A DNA stretch of 64,000 nt, taken from assembly GCA_024277285.1 (NCBI GenBank), contig JAJRVM010000284.1, forward strand, positions 1-64,000, given 5' to 3'. The stretch comes from Planctomycetota bacterium (GTDB lineage: Bacteria > Planctomycetota > Planctomycetia > Pirellulales > Pirellulaceae). Shown here one piece after another: positions 29,101 through 37,306 of this stretch; positions within the stretch are counted from its first letter, which is position 1; the number at the start of each line of letters is the position of its first letter. The position numbers and the translations under genes were made by a program. Below the pieces are notes generated by a model that ran no database searches, had not been told where the DNA came from, and saw only the letters and a program-made list of their open reading frames with translations.

Positions 29101-29870
29101 AAACGCGATTCCTCGCCGACACGAGTGACCGGAACCAACAAGGGCAAACTGACTTTGTGCACTGCGTCCGCGGACATCTGGAGCCAGCAGATGTAGCCGC
29201 CCTGTTGGTCGTCAAAAGTCAGGAAGTGTCGGCCCGGTCCCTCGAAAGCCGGCTCTTTGTGCAAGTAGGCTGAATCGAATCGTAACGGTACGCGAAACCA
29301 AGTTCCTGTCGGAACACCGTCAAGCCGTAGGCCCTCTAACGTGAAATCGACAACTGCCTCAAGCCGATCGCTCGTTACCTCGCCCGTGATCGTCATCACC
29401 TTGATGGAAAAAGCCGGGCGTTGCGGTGTCGCAAGCTTGCGCTGCTGTTTGAGTAGCTTCTCGAATTGCTCGTAAGGAAAGTCCGGCACATAGACAAGGT
29501 CGCCGCGTTCGTTGCGTAAATAGAATCCACGGGGCGTAACCTCTTGCACTGCCCGGTTCGTTTCGGTATCACTCGGCGAAGACTTTGATGGGAGCGGCTT
29601 GTCTCCACTTGCCTGCCTGCCCGCCGTCGTGCCACTTCCTGCTTCAATCTGGCCAGTTTCAACCCGAGTTGCTTCGTTGCGCGTCGTCTCGTCTTGGTCT
29701 GCGGTGCTTTGCGCCGTGTCCAGCCCTTGGCCACGTACCGGCGCGCATACGGCTAGTATGCTGCCGGCGGCGAAGAGCAACAGGGCAAGGCAACGGATAC
29801 GCACGATGGTCGAGCCTATGTGTGACGCGCCGGGAGGGGCGTCAAGGGTATTGCGATTTTGCACAGACAT
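26181..29870 (-). CDS. Large membrane-anchored exported protein, 1,229 residues, function unknown
   Basis: A signal peptide at about 23-48 (RIRCLALLLFAAGSILAVC) precedes a 60-residue polar Thr/Ser/Glu linker. A motif VYVPDFPYEQFEKLL (127-141) opens about 950 residues of predicted beta sandwiches. Three to four membrane helices at about 1105-1180 follow, then a short cytoplasmic tail. The layout, export signal, P...F..FL motif, long beta ectodomain and helix cluster, matches each half of the downstream 2,398-residue protein. No catalytic motif is seen. Function is unknown; a cell-envelope structural or surface role is plausible. The start is uncertain: the ATG used has no good ribosome binding site and a GTG a few codons before the signal peptide is an alternative. 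Stop and next start overlap as ATGA. Confidence 0.8.
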   Translation of the reverse strand: MSVQNRNTLDAPPGASHIGSTIVRIRCLALLLFAAGSILAVCAPVRGQGLDTAQSTADQDETTRNEATRVETGQIEAGSGTTAGRQASGDKPLPSKSSPSDTETNRAVQEVTPRGFYLRNERGDLVYVPDFPYEQFEKLLKQQRKLATPQRPAFSIKVMTITGEVTSDRLEAVVDFTLEGLRLDGVPTGTWFRVPLRFDSAYLHKEPAFEGPGRHFLTFDDQQGGYICWLQMSADAVHKVSLPLLVPVTRVGEESRFSLQAPSPLASTLTVTVPENPAEGTVKELAGDVGRPLTFAPNDAKQGVFSIRGIRGDVSISWHKSRAAEKQADVRLDVFGTVVVTADELLQEVRSEARFVVRGFGGPVEVFQVRLPPGMQLREAPEDGYEVRPLPNEESEQEDGQLVEVRLDRPTTNEVNIRLLAELPASQGTTDWPLTVSKLVDSSLEFMPARFEFPSAARHRGQIDLVVKGDWSLVWAEDPALPRAKTNGKAATRGLSARFRYHNQASALRVWIRQQPARITVEPAYDVYVDAQQARLFASLVCRTSGSKAGSLKCSLPGWTAEIVNFADVDSTLPVDMSGSTLTIPIPIEAQASGQFSIQIEARQSLSASVVSSTSPLKIVLPTISAENPTRVNLVVSPATVTLIPADNILLTPRPKNMQALSPLITPIERGTLQTTASAATTRADDAQQGYEATVFRYRDRGAAEQAVFVADFKVQPQSISVSIASTVTLDRRSYGVEQRLSYRVLHEPVDTLELAVPKQLVDNDVGNLRILLDGEPLTPAFPETSSFPETGSGRRVPVRVRLPQRILGPVELSVIHPRQPIAKLGDDQTLQFTIPLVFAATGGNTHTTVIGNTLTIAHQTPMQVDLAGGPWTVTESESGPDKIVLTTASDGSDAVLDISLGGRNQARPTILDQVWVQTWITNTQRRDRTVFRLRTSETELRIQLPRFNGGEITAMEVTVDQRRVETNPLNDRDEITLPIPAAAGATMRSHVVELWYQTSADNRSTGSLTFQAALPDAVDHVERCYWQLVLPRRKVVLWGSQTQAAQLTWQGWTGWQRTALREQSELEHWIGATEQDPIPPELNTYLFTSFGAPQQLSVVTASRTLVLFTASGLALSVGLLLIYFSALRHPAVLMTAGVFLLVLAPIAPAISVLLAQAASLGIVLALLARMLRGVLLRTNPATATVQGRTQFSDSKMMELRYSRADGSSRITTTSAPVAVQAPSAESKS

Positions 29871-30097
29871 GCAGGAGACGAGTCAAAGTTCTAGTTTAGG
29901 CTCACTCCGCCTGTTGGCAAAGGAAAATCCGTCTGGATCGAGCACCGAAATCGATCTTCAAGCCGAGCAGAATAACCGGCAGGGCGCGTTTGTCGCGATG
30001 AAGGTCCGACCCGACGATGCCACCCCAGGCCCCTTCTTTCGGCATATCCGTTGTAACCTGTTCGCATCGGTTCCCGGCACTCGGCCCCCCACCACGG

Positions 30098-30913
30098 TTA
30101 CGTCGATTGTTCGCCCACCGCGTTCTGCAATAAAGTCGCCAATTCGTGGTTCAGTCGTTCCGTCGCGGCAGCCACAAATTGGGGCCTGTCCAAATCAAAG
30201 GGTGTGCCGTCGAGGCGTGTCAACACGCCACCGGCTTCCGTGAGGATTAACTGGCCAGCCGCCACGTCCCAAATCTTGACACATGTCGCCCAATAGGCGT
30301 CCAATCGACCCATCGCCACGTAGCAAAGGTTCAAGGCGGCCGATCCCAGCCGGCGAATCGATTGCGCTTCATGCATGACCGCGACAAATCGGTCGACTTC
30401 GTGCGAGCCGCGTGGGACTTCAGCAGGCAAGCTCGCCGCAACCAATGCCCGATTTAGCTCAACGCACGAGCTCGTGCCGATTGCCTGACCATTGAGGGTC
30501 GCTCCTCCACCTGCTTCAGCGGAAAAACACTCGTCGAGCACTGGGTCGTATACGACACCGCAAATCACTCGGTCCTGATACCGCAACGCGATTGACACCG
30601 AGTAGTTCGGCAATTGACGCGTGTAATTGAGTGTGCCGTCCAGTGGATCGACTACCCAACAGTGTTCGGGAAACTGGCTGACCGCCACCGAATTGGCTTG
30701 TTTCGGCTGCGCGGATCCCTCTTCGCCGAGAAATCCGTGCTCAGGAAAGTCCCGCGCTATGATCTGGCGAATCGCCTCCTGTGACGCCAGATCAGCCTCG
30801 GTCACAAAATCATTGGGCGCTTTTTCGCGTGGGTTGATTCGCCCACGCATTTCTAACAGAATCTGCCCGCCGGCACGCGCCGCCTCTTCGCACACTTCCT
30901 TGAATCGCGTCAT
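30098..30913 (-). CDS. Inositol monophosphatase family protein
   Basis: 271 residues, full family length. Metal and phosphate motifs are present in order: GEEGS near residue 62, VDPLDGTLNYT near 88-98, and the C-terminal KIWDVAAGQLIL near 213. The ATG has GGGAGAGG upstream. The family removes phosphate from inositol phosphates, from 3'-phosphoadenosine 5'-phosphate, or from fructose bisphosphate and histidinol phosphate; which applies cannot be decided from sequence alone. It lies 227 bases upstream of the giant-protein pair on the same strand, so they might share a transcript. Confidence 0.9.
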   Translation of the reverse strand: MTRFKEVCEEAARAGGQILLEMRGRINPREKAPNDFVTEADLASQEAIRQIIARDFPEHGFLGEEGSAQPKQANSVAVSQFPEHCWVVDPLDGTLNYTRQLPNYSVSIALRYQDRVICGVVYDPVLDECFSAEAGGGATLNGQAIGTSSCVELNRALVAASLPAEVPRGSHEVDRFVAVMHEAQSIRRLGSAALNLCYVAMGRLDAYWATCVKIWDVAAGQLILTEAGGVLTRLDGTPFDLDRPQFVAAATERLNHELATLLQNAVGEQST

Positions 30914-31017
30914 TGCCTCTCCCTTGCTGCACTCGACCGCCGTTCAAACCACTTGCCACTGGCACGTCCCGCCCAATGCGGTAACGGAAAATTTTGCCCA
31001 GGACATTTAAGTTATTA

Positions 31018-31023
31018 ATTATA
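31018..31023 (-). promoter_or_regulatory. Possible -10 box for the phosphatase and giant genes
   Basis: On the minus strand this reads TATAAT, in the most AT-rich stretch of the area, about 105 bases before the phosphatase start. No good -35 box at 17-18 bases is present, so this is a weak call. Confidence 0.3.
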
Positions 31024-31511
31024 GTGATTTGTGCCGCCAAGGGCGCGGGGTTCGTCCCCGGCGGCATGAACGCGGTCGGTTCGCAGCTACCGCCAGCAAG
31101 ATGCGCCAACCGCGGCGTGTCGGCAGGTCGGCGCGGCGAATAATGAGAGGGTCGCAAACGTTTGATTAGGGCCAAAAAACGCTCTGTGCCAAATTGTCGG
31201 GCGACCGTGTTCGGGCCGGGACACCATCTTCTTGAGCTCTGCGGAGAGTCTGGCCCGGGTGGTCGAACGGCGCGCGAGTCCGCAAAGGGAAGCTCCGCTA
31301 GTGGGTATAAATCTGTGCTCGTCGATGCCACAGCCTCTGGCAACCGGGTGATCCGTGTCAATCGAGTGATATTGGCAGGTTGGTCAGTCAACCCCCGGTT
31401 TTCCACCAATATCGGGCCGTATCCGAGGGGTAATGAGGGCGAATCTTCCGCTAGGTCGTGGTAGCGAACTCAGTCTAGCCCTAGACGTCACGGAATAACT
31501 GAGTTTTTTCC

Positions 31512-31540
31512 TTGAAACTATGGACACGCGCTCATATCTT
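31512..31540 (+). promoter_or_regulatory. Sigma-70-like promoter for a short transcript
   Basis: TTGAAA at 31512-31517, a 17-base spacer, then TATCTT at 31535-31540. A start near 31547 would give about 150 nucleotides up to the terminator at 31696. Confidence 0.55.
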
Positions 31541-31546
31541 GCTATC

Positions 31547-31696
31547 ATCAAGTGAAGTGGACTGACACGAAGTTGTTCAGCTCGCTTTGGCTGAGAAGTT
31601 TTCATTCATTATTCTGCTGCCCACACGGGTAAATTCGGCCTCTTCTCTGTTCCGGCCCCGTCGTTACGCCTTGCTGCGTGCGACGGGGTTTTTTTT
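31547..31696 (+). ncRNA. Candidate small RNA or leader attenuator
   Basis: The segment between a promoter and a strong intrinsic terminator has no long open frame. A small hairpin with TCAGC (31577-31581) pairing GCTGA (31590-31594) lies in its middle and the terminator closes it. It does not match SRP RNA (no GGAAG/AGCA tetraloop motif), tmRNA or RNase P by eye. It could be an independent small RNA, or the leader of the 249-residue gene that starts 135 bases after the T-run, in which case read-through would be regulated. Confidence 0.45.
31656..31696 (+). terminator. Rho-independent terminator
   Basis: CCCCGTCG (31656-31663) pairs with CGACGGGG (31681-31688), with an inner ACGC/GCGT pairing, and eight T follow directly (31689-31696). 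This is the clearest intrinsic terminator in the window. Confidence 0.85.
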
Positions 31697-31830
31697 GTCT
31701 TGACGAATTGTTTTGTCTTGGCGAATGTTGTCTCTTGGTCGGGACGGCGCGTGTTTTCGTACCTGGCCACTATCGTTTCCCGGTTCTTATTTGTTTGGCC
31801 GATTGCGGCGTTTGACTGAGGCAGGGACCC

Positions 31831-32580
31831 ATGTGGCGTTTAGCAGGCAGCACCGCGACGTGGCACGACGATCAATACCGAGTCGCGCTTGATTTGCTTC
31901 ATCCCGAACGAGGGCTTGCGGAGATCGTTGCACAGGGCCAAACGTTTCCCGACGCGGCGTTGCTGCAGATGCACGTCGCTGCCGATGGGACTAACCCGGC
32001 GCTGCGACTGACAGATCGTTACGTGCGCGGCTCTGATCTGATTGCCACCTATGCCGACGTGGGGCAAAACGTACGGCCCGAGTTTTGTTGGCGTGTCCTC
32101 CCCGCTGGCGAACCCGCCCTGGGGGCGTTTATGATCGAGACGCTTATTTCAACACAGACGGACCTGCTGAACAGTGATCCTACGATCGACATTCAAAGCT
32201 GCCTTCGAGCTGCGACCTGCAGTCTGTTTTCGGAACCGCAAGTAGCGGCAGGAGAGACTCTCACGCCGTTGCGAATCGCGAATTCACCACACATTGATTA
32301 TGCGGCGTCTGGTTGCGCGATGCTCTTTGATTGTGACGCGTCGCCGTTGACGTATGCGCAACTATTCGACGCGGTGGATGTTGTTCGCACAAGTCTATCA
32401 AGCGATTTGGCCAACCAAACGATAACCGCCACGGTATCACTGTTTGGTGGACGTTTTGAAAAGGGCGTCATTCGACGTACCCGTATGCGCGGGATCTGGG
32501 CCCCTGCCGACCACGCCGAACGTCTTCTACGCGTGTGTTGGAATGACATGCGTCTGGCACCGCTGCCGTTGGCGACATGA
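31831..32580 (+). CDS. Hypothetical protein, 249 residues
   Basis: Soluble, no signal peptide or membrane helix. It starts MWRLAGSTATWHDDQYRVALDLLHPERGL, with AGG ahead of the ATG. The composition (balanced, acidic, alternating hydrophobics) suggests a folded beta-rich protein, and the middle resembles a two-half beta fold (FCWRVLPAGEPALGAFMIETLIS). No motif or family was recognised. It is preceded by the candidate RNA and terminator. Confidence 0.6.
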   Translation: MWRLAGSTATWHDDQYRVALDLLHPERGLAEIVAQGQTFPDAALLQMHVAADGTNPALRLTDRYVRGSDLIATYADVGQNVRPEFCWRVLPAGEPALGAFMIETLISTQTDLLNSDPTIDIQSCLRAATCSLFSEPQVAAGETLTPLRIANSPHIDYAASGCAMLFDCDASPLTYAQLFDAVDVVRTSLSSDLANQTITATVSLFGGRFEKGVIRRTRMRGIWAPADHAERLLRVCWNDMRLAPLPLAT

Positions 32581-32637
32581 ACCCGATGCTGCCCTCGGCC
32601 GGCCGTGTTGCGGCCTTCCAGGCGGCGTTCCAATTCG

Positions 32638-32943
32638 ATGACTTTCCTGGGCTGTTTTCGGTCCGTCCCATTTGGGGCAAGGGCTGACGCAAACCAAGAA
32701 CAACGTGACGACGTTACGCGACGCCGTTGCAAGCTGAGTCTCGTGCGACTACTGTTCGGTGGCGTCGTCGGTGGTTGCGCGAGCGTGACGGCAATGGGGG
32801 CATGGGCAGCGGCCGGCGTTGGAAGGTGGCTCGGTGTCGCTGGTGCGTTGGCGGGCCTGCTGCTGAAACGTCAGCGGCGTAACGCGCTGGTGTCGCCAGA
32901 ACATGAGTGGCCGCACTCTTCGATGGAGCTTCTCAGAGAGTGA
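32638..32943 (+). CDS. Possible small membrane protein
   Basis: 101 residues if the ATG at 32638 is used; GTG 32605 is also in frame. Residues about 38-70 are Gly/Ala-rich and hydrophobic (LLFGGVVGGCASVTAMGAWAAAGVG), fitting one or two packed membrane helices. The rest is polar and shows no family. It follows the 249-residue gene by 57 bases on the same strand. The weak start and lack of similarity mean it may not be translated. Confidence 0.3.
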   Translation: MTFLGCFRSVPFGARADANQEQRDDVTRRRCKLSLVRLLFGGVVGGCASVTAMGAWAAAGVGRWLGVAGALAGLLLKRQRRNALVSPEHEWPHSSMELLRE

Positions 32944-33121
32944 GCGGGCCAGAAAAACCAATGACATTCGCGAATCCTTTCCGTAGTGCGACTGGCGTCG
33001 CGCTTCCATGTCAACCGCGTTTGCGAAATCGCCAATGCACGATCAGTCGAGACGAACCAGCACGCCGCTGATGGTCCGCCACGTCGTTACCATTGGAGCG
33101 GCTTTGCCGCCCTGTTGCGTC

Positions 33122-33334
33122 TCAGTCTCCGGGACGCTTGAAGAACGCGCGAAACGTGTCGTTCTTGCGGCGCAATGTCTTGACCGGTCCAGCCGCGTCC
33201 GCACTGTTACCGCCCACCACACTGACCAGTTCCCAGCCTTCTGCCCCCAGGCGACTCAAGGACTCGTTCACGCGACTGGCACTATTGAAATCTTCGACGT
33301 GGTATTCCCACTTCTGTAGCACGGCTTGGTCCAT
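33122..33334 (-). CDS. DUF4177-like small protein
   Basis: 70 residues with the domain's features: KWEYHVEDF at the start, LSRLGAEGWELVSVVGG in the middle and FRAFFKRP at the end. The domain is a small ferredoxin-like fold of unknown function, common in planctomycetes. The ATG has AGGTG four bases upstream. It converges with the preceding gene. Confidence 0.85.
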   Translation of the reverse strand: MDQAVLQKWEYHVEDFNSASRVNESLSRLGAEGWELVSVVGGNSADAAGPVKTLRRKNDTFRAFFKRPGD

Positions 33335-33966
33335 TGCACCTAATTCTCCACTTTTCTGGCTACCGCCCCCACCGAATTGGAATTTACGGACTCCAACGAG
33401 GTAAGAACACTTGGATGATCTCGACGCATGACGGGCGCGACGGTGCGGTGCCGCCGCCGGCGATGGGAATTAACGTTGCCGGGCAAACGGACTGCGAGCT
33501 GGCACGCCACGGTACTTAAAGATAGGCCAATGCGAGCGTAGAGACCGGCCAGACGCGCCCGGTCGTACTGGCAACGCGGGCCGAAAACGGTTGTGCCGGG
33601 GGAATCGTAGCAGATATGCCGATCGTGCCGTGGGACGGGGCAAGTGATTGAGAATCCGAGTTGCGACCGACGGACGAAAAGGAGGCGCGTGACTGGCCCG
33701 TCGTGCAAGCAGGTTGTCGATTTATTCAAGAATCGAGCACAGAGTCAACGACGAATAACGACTTACGACGATTCGCGTTGACGTAAGTGTTTATTCATCG
33801 CCGCACAATTTCCAGAGCCGCATTAAATCGACAGCCTGCAAGCCCGGGCGGAGAGCGTTTGGCGGTTCCTCGTTGGAGTGTGCCGTTCTCGTTGCCGTGA
33901 ACGGTTACCAGGCTGAGACCACCTTTCGCCCGGGAGAGACTCCCGGGCCACGAGATACCCAGGCTG
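33335..33966. other. Intergenic with repeated motif
   Basis: 632 bases upstream of the DUF4177 gene and downstream of EF-G. One copy of the dispersed motif CCGTGAACGGTTAC is at 33896-33909, just after the EF-G stop in transcript order. The minus-strand frame at 33340-33729 has no family features. Confidence 0.5.
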
Positions 33967-36057
33967 CTACTTCGCGCCGACCAACTGTGCCTCTCTCTTT
34001 TCGGCAATGATGGCCTCTTGCAGCGAAGCGGGGACCTTGCGATAGAGCGCGAGCTCCATCGTGAAGGTGCCCTGACCTTGCGACATGCTGCGCAAGTCGG
34101 TGGCATAGCCGAACGTTTCGGACAAAGGCACGTCGGCGATTATCAGGGCAATACCCTCGCGCACTTCCGTCGCGGTCACGATCCCACGGCGTCCGTTCAC
34201 GTCACCGACGATGGAACCTTGAAAACTCTCGGGGCACTCGATCTCGACCTTCATCACCGGCTCCAGCAATACCGGCCGCGCTTTCGGGAACGTTTCACGG
34301 AAGCAGCCCTGTGCACAGGTCTGGAAAGCGCGATCGCTACTGTCGACTTCATGGTACGAGCCATCGTCGATAACCACTTTCATGCCGACGACCGGGAATT
34401 CCGCGATCGGCCCTTTTGCCAGGCAATTGCGAAAGCCCTTCTCGATCGATGGAATGTACGGCTTGGGAATCCGTCCGCCCACGACATTCTCTTCAAAGAT
34501 CAAGTCGGTTTCCATCGCGTTTTCCAGCGGTTCAATGTGGCCGACGATATGTGCGTACTGGCCAGATCCCCCCGTCTGTTTCTTATGCTTGTAATTAAAC
34601 TTGGCCACGCGAGTGGGCGCTTCGCGGTAACTGACTTTCGGTGCGCCGACGGTGACGTCGACCTTGTACTCGCGTCGAATTCGCTCGACATAAATGTCCA
34701 GATGTAGTTCACCCATTCCGGCGATGAGTACCTCATTGGTCTCCTGGTCCGAACTAACCCGAAATGTCGGGTCTTCTTTACGGAACCGGGACAGCGCTTT
34801 GCCGAGCCGATCTGAATCGGCGCGATTGGCTGGAGCGATTGCCACTTGGATCACCGGATCGGGCACGAACATGCTCTCCAGCGAGCAGAATTTGGCGGTC
34901 GCTGCATAGGTGTCGCCGCTGGCGCAGTCGATTCCCATGATCGCGACAATATCCCCCGCAGCCGCTTCATCGATCTCTTCACGCTTGTCGGCATGCATGC
35001 GGACAATCCGGCTGAAGCGGTCCTTGCGGCCCGTTCGCTGGTTGAAATAAGACTCTCCTTTGTAGATCCGGCCCTGATAAATCCGCACGAATGTCAATTG
35101 ACCGTAAGGATCATCGACGATCTTGAAAGCCATGCCGACGAACGGAGCCTCGGGATCGGGGGCGAGCGGAATCTGCACGTCGGGGTCATCGACACTGCAT
35201 GCCGATATCTGCCGATCCAACGGCGATGGTAGGTGACGTACGATGGCGTCGAGCAGCAATTGCACACCCTTGTTGCGATACGCAGTTCCTAAATAGACTG
35301 GCGTGACGTTTTGTTGCTGGCATGCCTCGTGCGTTATCGAATGGACTAACTCAGCTGGCACCTCTTCTTCGGAGAGGAGCAATTCCATCATTTCATCACT
35401 GTACATTGCCAGTGCTTCAAGCATCCGGCCGCGCGCAGCTTCCACCTCGTCCACCAGTTCCGCTGGGATCGCTCCTTCCCGAAGCGTCTCGCCATTGGCG
35501 CCATCAAAGTAGGTCGCTTTTTGCGTAACCAGATCGATGATGCCCTCAAACGACTCCCCCGCACCGATGGGATATTGCATCAAGATCGCATCATCCCCCA
35601 ATTTTTCGCGCATCTCCTGGCAGACACGCAGCGGATCGGCGCCCGTTCGATCCATCTTATTCACGAAAGCCAAACGGGGCACGTGATACCGTTTCATCTG
35701 GCGGTCGACCGTAATCGACTGCGACTGGACTCCGCCGACCGCACAAAGCACCAGCACCGCACCATCGAGAACCCGCAAGCTCCGCTCCACCTCGACGGTG
35801 AAATCGACGTGTCCCGGCGTATCAATCAAGTTGATATCACACCCGTCCCACTGCACACTGGTCGCAGCGCTGGTGATCGTGATACCGCGCTCCCGTTCCA
35901 GCTCCATGTGGTCCATGGTCGCGCCCGAACCGGCGCCTTTGACCTCTTCCATCTTGTGGATACGGCCGGTGTAATAGAGCATCCGCTCGCTCAGTGTTGT
36001 TTTTCCCGAGTCGATATGCGCCGAAATTCCAATGTTTCTCAACCGCTCAAGGTTCAT
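33967..36057 (-). CDS. fusA: Elongation factor G, mitochondrial/spd type
   Basis: 696 residues from ATG 36057 with CAGGTGG upstream; ten extra codons in the frame are not needed. GTPase motifs: P-loop AHIDSGKT (13-20), DTPGHVDF and NKMD. The rest matches domains II-V to the end. The P-loop reads SGKT, and the next segment LYYTGRIHKMEEVKG matches mitochondrial EF-G1 and the spdEFG1 group of spirochaetes, planctomycetes and delta-proteobacteria, not the AGKT of classical EF-G. spdEFG1 carries out translocation while a second paralogue recycles ribosomes. The gene is away from rpsL, rpsG and tuf, as expected for spd types. Confidence 0.95.
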   Translation of the reverse strand: MNLERLRNIGISAHIDSGKTTLSERMLYYTGRIHKMEEVKGAGSGATMDHMELERERGITITSAATSVQWDGCDINLIDTPGHVDFTVEVERSLRVLDGAVLVLCAVGGVQSQSITVDRQMKRYHVPRLAFVNKMDRTGADPLRVCQEMREKLGDDAILMQYPIGAGESFEGIIDLVTQKATYFDGANGETLREGAIPAELVDEVEAARGRMLEALAMYSDEMMELLLSEEEVPAELVHSITHEACQQQNVTPVYLGTAYRNKGVQLLLDAIVRHLPSPLDRQISACSVDDPDVQIPLAPDPEAPFVGMAFKIVDDPYGQLTFVRIYQGRIYKGESYFNQRTGRKDRFSRIVRMHADKREEIDEAAAGDIVAIMGIDCASGDTYAATAKFCSLESMFVPDPVIQVAIAPANRADSDRLGKALSRFRKEDPTFRVSSDQETNEVLIAGMGELHLDIYVERIRREYKVDVTVGAPKVSYREAPTRVAKFNYKHKKQTGGSGQYAHIVGHIEPLENAMETDLIFEENVVGGRIPKPYIPSIEKGFRNCLAKGPIAEFPVVGMKVVIDDGSYHEVDSSDRAFQTCAQGCFRETFPKARPVLLEPVMKVEIECPESFQGSIVGDVNGRRGIVTATEVREGIALIIADVPLSETFGYATDLRSMSQGQGTFTMELALYRKVPASLQEAIIAEKREAQLVGAK

Positions 36058-37306
36058 GTGCCACCTGTTCTCTTCCACGTCCACCACCGCTGCCGCTGAC
36101 AGCCATGGCTTTGCGCTTTCCTTCGACTTCTGCTGTGTCTACTGATTCTTCCAATACGTTTACTTCGATCCACCAGACTCTCGCCGCACTCGGTTGGCGG
36201 GTTGCCACTGCTTCAAATGCCTACGGCTTCATGGCGGCAAGCCAGGTTCCACAAAACTCTCTTAACGTCATTCGCTCTCAAGCCACGCGGGCAAGAACGC
36301 CGGTCGACGCGTTCACCGCCGATAGCACTGCGTGTGGCCTGACAGGGTGCAGGTTAGGAGTTTCCCGCAAAAAGAGCCGTGCGAATGCCGATCGCGTCAC
36401 CCAGCCCAGGACTCCGATTTGGACTGGCAACGCTCACACCATCGCCACCTTTGCCGGGAATGAGGGCAGGTGCTTGCGACGGTTGGCTGTGACGACGACG
36501 TTCCGTCCCGGATTATCGTCTTTGGCAGTACGCCTGCTATCTTACTCCAATTCCCGCTCTGGAAAAGGTCTTAAACGGAAAACTATGCTCGCTTCACCAA
36601 AAATGGCGTCCCAAGACGAGTCGTGAAACGATCCTGAAACGACCGTTTGGTGCGTCATTGAGGCCTCAATGTCGTCGCGCTCGCCAACGATTCCTATTTC
36701 CGGGTACGGAGGATTCCACAACGCCCTGCCCCGTCGAAAGGGGCGGAGTGATCGGTGGCCATCGACTCGTCTTCAAAACCTGCCCCCCCACCCGAGCACG
36801 CTCTGGCCGTGTCGCGCCGCCACCGGCGGCGAACGGGCGCGGCAACGCCGCCGGGCGTGTCATGAACTTGTTTGACGCATTGGACGAACCGATCGTCCCC
36901 GTACGATCTTGCGCCGAGCCTATTGCCGTGCTGCAGGAAACAGGGCAAATGCCAGATTTGCGGCGGCGTGGTGACGAATTCCGCTGGAATGTCGGGTTTG
37001 CCTCGCTTTTTCAACACTTTCGTCCCATCCGTTGCCTAACGTATGGTAACGTTACACCGCTGAGTCATGGACGCGTCAACCAAGCGATTCGTGACGTTTT
37101 GTCTCTCGTTCCACGGAGATTTCCTCGGGGGGCACACCGCGTCATGGGGCCCGCGTCATGGGGCCCGCGTCATGGGGCCCCACGTCAGGAAACCCCACTC
37201 CAGCCATTGGGTGCATGCTTCCACCTCGTTTAGATGTCGAATCGAAAACGTCCCGACTCCACTTTTTTTCATCGCCGGGAAACGAAATGGAAAAAGGGTG
37301 ACGATT
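36058..37306. other. Long intergenic region, no supported gene
   Basis: 1,249 bases between divergent EF-G and the CPBP gene. Frames at 35994-36626 and 36658-37233 are long enough to appear coding but have no family features, unusual Ser/Thr/Arg-rich composition and no good ribosome binding site. It holds a hairpin CGCCGCC-ACC-GGCGGCG (36815-36831) and a 3x14-base tandem repeat (37139-37180). Confidence 0.5.
37139..37180. repeat. 14-base tandem repeat, three copies
   Basis: Three perfect copies of GCGTCATGGGGCCC, starting at 37139, 37153 and 37167, each holding a GGGGCCC core. They sit about 125 bases before the CPBP start. Confidence 0.9.

Larger units (their letters stand above)
30914..31830. 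other. Long intergenic region with candidate RNA
   Basis: 917 bases between the divergent phosphatase and the 249-residue hypothetical gene. It has a possible minus-strand -10 (31018-31023), and on the plus strand a good promoter (31512-31540) and a strong terminator (31656-31696). No protein gene is supported; open frames at 30810-31409 and 31162-31464 lack family features. Confidence 0.6.

Noticed and set aside
30810..31409. 199-codon minus-strand frame ahead of the inositol monophosphatase gene
   Set aside because: Overlaps the phosphatase N-terminus in another frame and has no motif.
31547..31696. SRP RNA, 6S RNA or a known riboswitch
   Set aside because: No diagnostic tetraloop, bubble or aptamer core could be seen; only the generic candidate RNA is reported.
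35994..36626. Open frame of 210 codons overlapping the EF-G start
   Set aside because: No family features, Ser/Thr/Arg-rich, no ribosome binding site, and its first part lies antisense to EF-G.
36658..37233. Open frame of 191 codons before the CPBP gene
   Set aside because: Proline/arginine-rich sequence with no motif; it runs through the tandem repeat and has no clear start.
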